Assembly (NCBI GenBank): GCA_030680955.1
Contig: JAUXUB010000010.1
Coordinates: 1 to 32,747 of the forward strand
Source of the DNA: a bacterium
Lineage (GTDB): Bacteria > Patescibacteriota > Minisyncoccia > UBA6257 > JACOXY01
Length of the DNA: 32,747 nucleotides
Reading direction: 5' to 3'
How positions within the stretch are numbered: the stretch's first letter is position 1; each line of letters starts with the position of its first letter. Positions 27,243 through 32,747 of this stretch are shown in pieces. Below the pieces are notes generated by a model. It ran no database searches. It saw only the letters and a program-made list of their open reading frames with translations, and was not told the DNA's origin. Position numbers and translations under genes: made by a program.

Positions 27243-28201
27243 TGAATACTCTTAAATTATTAGCTGTTCTACTTATACTTATATTAGGAGTTAATTTTGC
27301 GTTTCCAGAAAAAAGCGCAGAATTTAGCAGTAAGTTTGTTTTCGCAGTAGAAAGTATTTTTAATAAAGCCTCTACAACAATTGATAAAACTGGGGCTAAC
27401 GCATCTACAAGTTTAAAAGATGATCTAAATAAACTCCCTGAAACTTCTGAAGTACAGCCAAATAAAATTACTGAAGCTCAAAAAGTTACTTACGACAAGC
27501 CACTACGTGCTCCTAACGCTCAAACACCAGTTGTAGATGTTGTTTTGACCGAAGTTGGCGTTGTTAGTTGGACGAATCAGGCTCGAATTAATGCTAATCT
27601 TCCTTCACTTAAGGTTAATGCCAATTTAAGCGCAGGAGCCAAGGCAAAGGTTCAAGATATGTTTATAAAGCAATATTTTGATCATATTTCGCCATCTGGC
27701 ACAGGGCCGGCAGAAATTGCTAAACAATCTGGATATGAATATATTCTTGTTGGAGAAAATCTTGCCTTAGGTAATTTTAAAAATGATCAAGAATTACTTG
27801 CGGCTTGGATGGCCTCTCCCGGGCATCGTGCTAATATATTAAATACACGCTACACAGAGATTGGAGTTGCGATTCAAAAAGGTAATTTTGAAGGACAAGA
27901 TGTATGGATGGCTGTTCAGGAGTTTGGTTTGCCCCTAGCTAATTGTCCAAGTCCAGATGCAACATTAAAAGATCAAATTACTTCCAGCGAAAATTTGATT
28001 AAAGATCTTTATACAGAACTGCAAAGGCGCAAAGAAGTGATTGCGAGCACTCCAACTGATACTGCATCATACAATGATTTGGTTGCAGCGTATAACGAAC
28101 GGATAATAGCATATAACAAACAAATTGAAGCTACTCGTGTTAAAATAGAAACATATAATGCCGAAGTTAAAACGTTTAATCTCTGCTTGCAAGGGACATA
28201 A
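27242..28201 (+). CDS. CAP/SCP-domain secreted protein
   Basis: N-terminal signal-like helix; WTNQARINANLPSLKVNANLSAGAKAK..DHISPSG..VGENLALG..AWMASPGHRANILN. Confidence 0.9.
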   Translation: MNTLKLLAVLLILILGVNFAFPEKSAEFSSKFVFAVESIFNKASTTIDKTGANASTSLKDDLNKLPETSEVQPNKITEAQKVTYDKPLRAPNAQTPVVDVVLTEVGVVSWTNQARINANLPSLKVNANLSAGAKAKVQDMFIKQYFDHISPSGTGPAEIAKQSGYEYILVGENLALGNFKNDQELLAAWMASPGHRANILNTRYTEIGVAIQKGNFEGQDVWMAVQEFGLPLANCPSPDATLKDQITSSENLIKDLYTELQRRKEVIASTPTDTASYNDLVAAYNERIIAYNKQIEATRVKIETYNAEVKTFNLCLQGT

Positions 28202-28202
28202 G

Positions 28203-28317
28203 TCCCGTTAGAAATAGAACGCGACGTCAAAAAATAAAATAATCATTTTAATTAACAAATACTATATTAATTAATAATACTTAAAATTAGAATATACGTT
28301 AGCTATTTCTAATGGGA
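28203..28317. repeat. TCCCGTTAGA inverted-repeat spacer element, copy C
   Basis: TCCCGTTAGAAATAG-AACG ... CGTT-ag-CTATTTCTAATGGGA; begins 1 nt after the CAP gene TAA. Confidence 0.75.
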
Positions 28318-28323
28318 TAATTT

Positions 28324-29010
28324 ATGAAACGTAAAGTCGCAATTTTTGATATAGACGGAACGATTTTTCGTTCAAGTCTTTTGGTGGAATTAACAGAGGC
28401 GCTTCTTCAAGCCGGTATATTTTCGTCTTCAGTTCGAAAGCAATATCATAGAAGTTTTAAGAAGTGGCTTGAGCGACAAGGGTCTTATGAGCAATATATC
28501 TCGGATGTCGTCCAAGCTTTTAATACTCACATGAAAGGAGTGAGGAATAGGGATTTTGATAAAGTTGCACTCCGAGTCGCTCACTTTCACAAAAATAGAG
28601 TCTATCGCTATTCTAGGGATTTATTACAAGAATTAAAACGTAAAAAATATTATTTACTCGCTATCTCAAATTCACCAAAGTTAATTTTAGATTATTTTGG
28701 AAAAGATTTAGGTTTTGATAAAATTTATGGTCGTATTTATGAAACTGATGAAAAAGGCAAGCTAACTGGGAATGCACTTTACACAGATTTTATTTCTGAT
28801 AAATCTAAAGTTCTCTCACGCGTATTGCTTACGGAAAATCTTACCTTGCAGGGTTCAATAGGGGTGGGGGATACTGAAAGTGATATACCATTTTTAAAAA
28901 TGGTGAGCAATCCCATTTGTTTTAATCCAAACAAAAATCTTTATAAATTTGCTAAAAAACAGAAATGGAAAGTTGTTGTGGAGCGCAAAGATGTTATTTA
29001 CCATTTGTAG
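28324..29010 (+). CDS. HAD-superfamily hydrolase (HAD-IB/SerB-like)
   Basis: VAIFDIDGTIFRSS, AISNSPKLIL, GVGDTESDIPFL. Confidence 0.88.
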   Translation: MKRKVAIFDIDGTIFRSSLLVELTEALLQAGIFSSSVRKQYHRSFKKWLERQGSYEQYISDVVQAFNTHMKGVRNRDFDKVALRVAHFHKNRVYRYSRDLLQELKRKKYYLLAISNSPKLILDYFGKDLGFDKIYGRIYETDEKGKLTGNALYTDFISDKSKVLSRVLLTENLTLQGSIGVGDTESDIPFLKMVSNPICFNPNKNLYKFAKKQKWKVVVERKDVIYHL

Positions 29011-29043
29011 TTAATTTAAGGGATATAGTTTTTTAGAATAAAA

Positions 29044-29070
29044 AAGGCATCGATAATTTGTCGAAGCCTT
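29044..29070. terminator. Terminator-like hairpin between convergent genes
   Basis: AAGGCATCGA-taatttg-TCGAAGCCTT with A-rich 5' flank. Confidence 0.5.
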
Positions 29071-29079
29071 AAAGTGGCA

Positions 29080-29817
29080 TTACTTTATAAGATGCCAGGC
29101 GTTTATGTATGAAGACCAAACTAATTTTGGTATGATGTTATTAAAGACTGGTAATATTTCGTATGGTAAGTAGAAACATTTTATTGCCGATTTGATATAT
29201 GGCCCACTTAGTAAATCCGCAGTGGGAATTATAAAAAATTGTTTCTTAGATTTTGTGATATACAAAACACAAATCAAAAAATCAAATTTTCGTAATGACT
29301 TGGAGGTAACAAGTAGTCGCGCATATTTTCTTTGGCATCCGGGAGGCGATAATTGATTGCTGATACTTGCTATTCTGCATCGCTTACCGTTTAAGATGAG
29401 TCCAGTTCTTAATGTATAAACATTACTATTTGAATTTATGGAATTCAGGTGACTAACAACTACTCCATTTTTTCTTCCTTCTCGCCATACCGCAAGTGTT
29501 GCTTTAGGGAATCGATCAAGGTGAACGCTAGCAAGAGTACATTGCCTCACTCTTTCGCGGCCACTCTTAAAAGGAAGAAATGGCATAATATCTTGTTTAT
29601 AAATTTGACTAATTCGCTGTTTAGTCAATCCAATTATTTTTCCAATCTCAGTAAAACTTTTACAATCCTCAGCGAATAAACTATAAAGTTTGAACAAGCT
29701 CCTAGCCCCATGTGTTTTCTCAAATCTAAGACGTCGCTCCTCGTTTATTGGAATATAAAAAATACCATCTTCGCGCGCAACTCTTATTGTATTTCCTTCT
29801 TTGCTTACTGCAATCAT
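29080..29817 (-). CDS. HTH DNA-binding protein with C-terminal domain of uncertain function
   Basis: TEIGKIIGLTKQRISQIYKQ resembles a sigma-region-4-type HTH; C-terminal FDFLICVLYITKSKKQFFIIPTADLL is possibly nuclease-like. Confidence 0.55.
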   Translation of the reverse strand: MIAVSKEGNTIRVAREDGIFYIPINEERRLRFEKTHGARSLFKLYSLFAEDCKSFTEIGKIIGLTKQRISQIYKQDIMPFLPFKSGRERVRQCTLASVHLDRFPKATLAVWREGRKNGVVVSHLNSINSNSNVYTLRTGLILNGKRCRIASISNQLSPPGCQRKYARLLVTSKSLRKFDFLICVLYITKSKKQFFIIPTADLLSGPYIKSAIKCFYLPYEILPVFNNIIPKLVWSSYINAWHLIK

Positions 29818-29906
29818 TCCAGCCTCCTTGCGCAGTACTTGCTAAATGTTCTAGCAACTTTATACCACAATATATTTAAATATGCAAATAATGTAAAATT
29901 TATGCT

Positions 29907-30461
29907 ATGATTATAACAATGCAACCAATAAAAATTTACTCTAGTCATTTAAAAAATGTTGTAGAAATATTTTTTGGAATTATTTTTGCAATCGCAAGTT
30001 ACTATTTAGGAATGAGTGATTGGATAATAAATGTTTGGGTATTAGGGGCTACATTACTTTTGTATTTTTGTACTCCACTTTTTAGTTTGGTCGCCCTTTA
30101 TTCATTAATTGGTTTAATTTTTGGAAGGCCAATAATTATAATTTCAGACGATGGAATATTAGATCGTTCGCCCTTTATGAATTTTGGCTTGATTCCTTGG
30201 CCAGAAATTGATAGAGTCTTTTATAAGAGGGCTTCAAATAAAGACTACATTTGTGTTGCTTTAAAAAAGCCAGAAACGTATCTTGGTGGGCAATCGGTTT
30301 TGAAGCGTATTTTAACAAGAAAAAAAGCTAGCGATGATGCCTTTATAACTTTCGAACAGTCGCTCTTGCCTGTTAAGCCTGGAGAACTTATTAGAGAAAT
30401 TCGTTCTACGCACCCAGAGATTCGTATTCATTACCCATTCCCGCATTTTGAGAAAATATAG
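29907..30461 (+). CDS. STM3941-like two-TM protein
   Basis: Two N-terminal TM helices then IIISDDGILDRSPFMNFGLIPWPEIDRVFYKR. Confidence 0.6.
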   Translation: MIITMQPIKIYSSHLKNVVEIFFGIIFAIASYYLGMSDWIINVWVLGATLLLYFCTPLFSLVALYSLIGLIFGRPIIIISDDGILDRSPFMNFGLIPWPEIDRVFYKRASNKDYICVALKKPETYLGGQSVLKRILTRKKASDDAFITFEQSLLPVKPGELIREIRSTHPEIRIHYPFPHFEKI

Positions 30462-30478
30462 ATAAAGTAATTCATATT

Positions 30479-30838
30479 ATGCCAAAGAAGAAAATATTAC
30501 CCATAACTATAAAAGTTCAAAAACAAGATCCTACTGACGAGGGTTGGCAATTTGTTGTTTGGCTTGGGGACGAAGAAGCGCGAACAGAGCATATTGTTAC
30601 TCTAGATAGAGAATATTGGGATAGACTTACAAAAAGTGTTGGCACGCCAGCAGATATAATAAAAAAATCATTTGAATTTCTATTAAAAAAAGAGCCGCAA
30701 GAAGCCATTTTAAAATCATTTGACCTTCGTGTTATTAGAAGACATTTTCCAGATTTTGAAAAAGAAATAATTCCAGAAGAGCCATATTTGGAGGCTCGCC
30801 CAGCACTTAGCTACAAAGGAAAAAAGAAACATAAGTAA
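30479..30838 (+). CDS. Hypothetical protein
   Basis: 119 aa ORF with ATG closely following the previous gene. Confidence 0.65.
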   Translation: MPKKKILPITIKVQKQDPTDEGWQFVVWLGDEEARTEHIVTLDREYWDRLTKSVGTPADIIKKSFEFLLKKEPQEAILKSFDLRVIRRHFPDFEKEIIPEEPYLEARPALSYKGKKKHK

Positions 30839-30923
30839 TTACATTTCGTGAATGAATTTCGCAAGAAGAAATCTAAGAAAGCATAAGTGAAGCCCGTCTT
30901 TAGTGTGAGGCATGTAGGAAAAA

Positions 30924-30953
30924 ATAAAAAAGCCGATGGATTGTCCATCTGGC
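30924..30953 (-). terminator. Intrinsic terminator downstream of 30978-31238
   Basis: Minus strand GCCAGATGGA-caa-TCCATCGGC then TTTTTTATTTTTT. Confidence 0.75.
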
Positions 30954-30977
30954 CAAATATTGATTATTCTAAAAAAA

Positions 30978-31238
30978 TTAAAGATTTATTTCTAAATCAG
31001 GAATAGATTCGTTATGGTCGTTGTTTTCATTTTCGTCTGGCTCTTTGGAGGAATGTTCGCATGGTCGTGCAGTAACATAGGCAGCGACTATCATTATTAC
31101 AATTCCAAAGAAAGCTTGGGTGTGTTCGTAGAGTGATGATTCGAAAATATTATCACTTCCGCCATAGTGCCAAAAAATAAATCCACCAACTACGAAAATG
31201 CTTAAATTAACTATTAACTGCAGATAATGTGCGACCAT
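30978..31238 (-). CDS. Small two-TM protein
   Basis: 86 aa, two TM segments, acidic tail, own terminator and SD-like aaggaga. Confidence 0.65.
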   Translation of the reverse strand: MVAHYLQLIVNLSIFVVGGFIFWHYGGSDNIFESSLYEHTQAFFGIVIMIVAAYVTARPCEHSSKEPDENENNDHNESIPDLEINL

Positions 31239-31336
31239 ATATTCTCCTTAGCGAAGTTCTGATAGATATTTAACATAGAAGACGATTCAAGACAATGTTT
31301 TAAATTGTCATATTTAATGTATATTAAATAGTAACT

Positions 31337-32005
31337 ATGGATAAGATTTTTGCTATCTATAAGCCAAAAGGTCCCACGTCTTACGATATGATTCGTAAAA
31401 TAAAAAAGGAGATTGGTAATGATATTAAAATTGGCCATGCTGGGACACTAGATCCGCTTGCAAGTGGAATTTTAGTTATCGCAATTGGAGGAGCGACAAA
31501 AAATATAAGTGAAGAAGTTGCAAAAGAAAAAGAATATATTGCGAAAATTAAACTTGGTGTTAGAAGTTCTACTGACGATGAAGAAGGAGAGAAGACTAGA
31601 AGCACGAATTATGAATTAAGAATTAACATAGAAGAAATAGAAAAAGTTTTAAAAATATTTATTGGAAAAATTCAGCAAGTACCTCCCGTATATAGCGCTT
31701 TAAAAATTAATGGTAAAGAGGCTTATAAAAGAATGAGAAGTGGTGAAGTGATTGAAATGAAATCTAGAGAAGTAGAAATTAAAAGTATAGACGTCTTAAC
31801 TTATGACTGGCCCTTCTTAGTGATTAAAGTAATAACAGGCCCTGGCGTATATATCCGCTCTCTAGCGCGCGATATTGGCGAAAAATTAGGTGTTTGGGGG
31901 TATATGTCAGACCTTGAACGGACAAGAGTAGGAGATTTTACAAAGGAAAATGCAATTGAAATTAGTGACATAAAAAATATTTTTGGAGTTGACAAAACAT
32001 TGTAA
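31337..32005 (+). CDS. truB: tRNA pseudouridine(55) synthase
   Basis: YKPKGPTSYDMI, GHAGTLDPLASGILVIAIGGATK, VPPVYSALKINGKEAYKRMRSGE, GVYIRSLARDIGEKL. Confidence 0.95.
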   Translation: MDKIFAIYKPKGPTSYDMIRKIKKEIGNDIKIGHAGTLDPLASGILVIAIGGATKNISEEVAKEKEYIAKIKLGVRSSTDDEEGEKTRSTNYELRINIEEIEKVLKIFIGKIQQVPPVYSALKINGKEAYKRMRSGEVIEMKSREVEIKSIDVLTYDWPFLVIKVITGPGVYIRSLARDIGEKLGVWGYMSDLERTRVGDFTKENAIEISDIKNIFGVDKTL

Positions 32006-32017
32006 TTTGATTATTAT
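31989..32017 (+). promoter_or_regulatory. sigma70-like promoter
   Basis: TTGACA, 17 nt, TATTAT, upstream of SD aggaggg and ATG 32054. Confidence 0.65.
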
Positions 32018-32053
32018 ATTACCAGTTCAGGTGTTGAGAAGGAGGGCATTGAT

Positions 32054-32425
32054 ATGAGCATTACCAAGATGATTGAAGGTGATTTAAAAGACCTTTCTGA
32101 ATATTTTGAGAGTCAGGATGCTCAATTGAAGGAAATCATCACCGAATGTATTGGAGGGAAAAGTTACGGTATTGTGTATCGCATGCCAGCTGCCGATACT
32201 GGTGGAGAAATTTGTTTTGATAATCCCGATATATTAGTCAGATTTGCATGCCTGCCACTTACTGCACAGAAGGTGTTTCTCACAGCGGTTCGCAAGGTTA
32301 TTAATGAATTTGGCAATAATGTGTTTTGCCTTACGACTAGGTTTTGGGATGTAAAAAAGGAAGTTTTGCAAATCGAGCTCGACGTATCTGGCAGTTTGAG
32401 TATCAATTTTGTCAGTTACGAATAA
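32054..32425 (+). CDS. Hypothetical protein
   Basis: 123 aa with promoter, SD and own terminator. Confidence 0.7.
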   Translation: MSITKMIEGDLKDLSEYFESQDAQLKEIITECIGGKSYGIVYRMPAADTGGEICFDNPDILVRFACLPLTAQKVFLTAVRKVINEFGNNVFCLTTRFWDVKKEVLQIELDVSGSLSINFVSYE

Positions 32426-32440
32426 AATCTTCTTATATGG

Positions 32441-32465
32441 TGGCGCTAACATAGCGCCATTTTTA
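32441..32465 (+). terminator. Intrinsic terminator
   Basis: TGGCGCTA-aca-TAGCGCCA then TTTTTAA. Confidence 0.85.
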
Positions 32466-32611
32466 ATACATTAAGATTGGTAAATTAAAAAATCAATCTA
32501 AATAATATTTTGGTTAGGTTACTGTGAATTACGAAACTTCCTTTTTTATATAGAATAAGCTATTATTATAGAAGTCGTGGCTCTTTGAAATAAAGAACCC
32601 CGACTACCATT

Positions 32612-32747
32612 ATGAAGACACTTCAAGTATACCAAACCTTGAAGAATAAAGTAAGTTTTCTTTATGAAAAACTCAAATTATCTAAATATGAAAATACTAC
32701 TGGTCGTAAATTGAAAATATCTATCTCTGAAGTAATCACCTTGGCTC
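32612..32747 (+). CDS. Probable transposase N-terminus (IS982/DDE-like), truncated by window end
   Basis: MKTLQVYQTLKNKVSFLYEKLKLSKYENTTGRKLKISISEVITLA..; preceded by hairpin GTCGTGGCTCTTT/AAAGAACCCCGAC at 32574-32604. Confidence 0.45.
   Translation, partial: MKTLQVYQTLKNKVSFLYEKLKLSKYENTTGRKLKISISEVITLA

Noticed and set aside
27125-28317. Interpretation of the TCCCGTTAGA elements as integron attC sites
   Set aside because: The GTTAGA/TCTAAC ends are in the opposite order to attC (RYYYAAC...GTTRRRY), and no integron integrase is seen in the window.
1-32747. UGA or other stop-codon reassignment
   Set aside because: The prfB CTT-TGA-C autoregulatory site and ordinary ORF lengths fit TGA as a stop.
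1-32747. CRISPR array
   Set aside because: No regularly spaced direct repeats or cas-like ORFs were seen.

Overview
AT-rich window that reads like a CPR/Patescibacteria-type chromosome; the lineage is inferred from gene content and style, not tested. Bases 1-11800 are accessory. They hold an IS30-like transposase 5' end, a HEXXH protein, an operon-like block (divergent 2-hydroxyacid dehydrogenase / tRNA-Cys / methyltransferase-SDR fusion), a kinase-like protein, an orphan Fic-inhibitor-like ORF, a tRNA-fMet 3' fragment, a NYN protein, and a PP2C/Zn-ribbon/membrane-protein segment between two inverted MITE copies. Bases 11800-32500 are mostly housekeeping genes (AI-2E transporter, P-type ATPase, GT2, prfB with +1 frameshift, ftsE, ftsX, nth, tpiA, DUF167, DUF2585, cysteine desulfurase, rsmI, CAP protein, HAD, truB). 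The window ends in the N-terminus of another probable transposase. Strongest unexplained signals: (1) three ~115-118 bp intergenic elements with covarying terminal inverted repeats (TCCCGTTAGA...), two of whose ends overlap the downstream ATG and two of which abut the upstream stop codon; (2) a perfect consensus promoter followed by a terminator-like leader ahead of the dehydrogenase/tRNA-Cys/MT-SDR block; (3) a dispersed leader hairpin (CGCnnAAAGCTATGG) upstream of three genes; (4) a GC hairpin built into the prfB frameshift signal; (5) a repeat-like in-frame insertion in a cysteine desulfurase.
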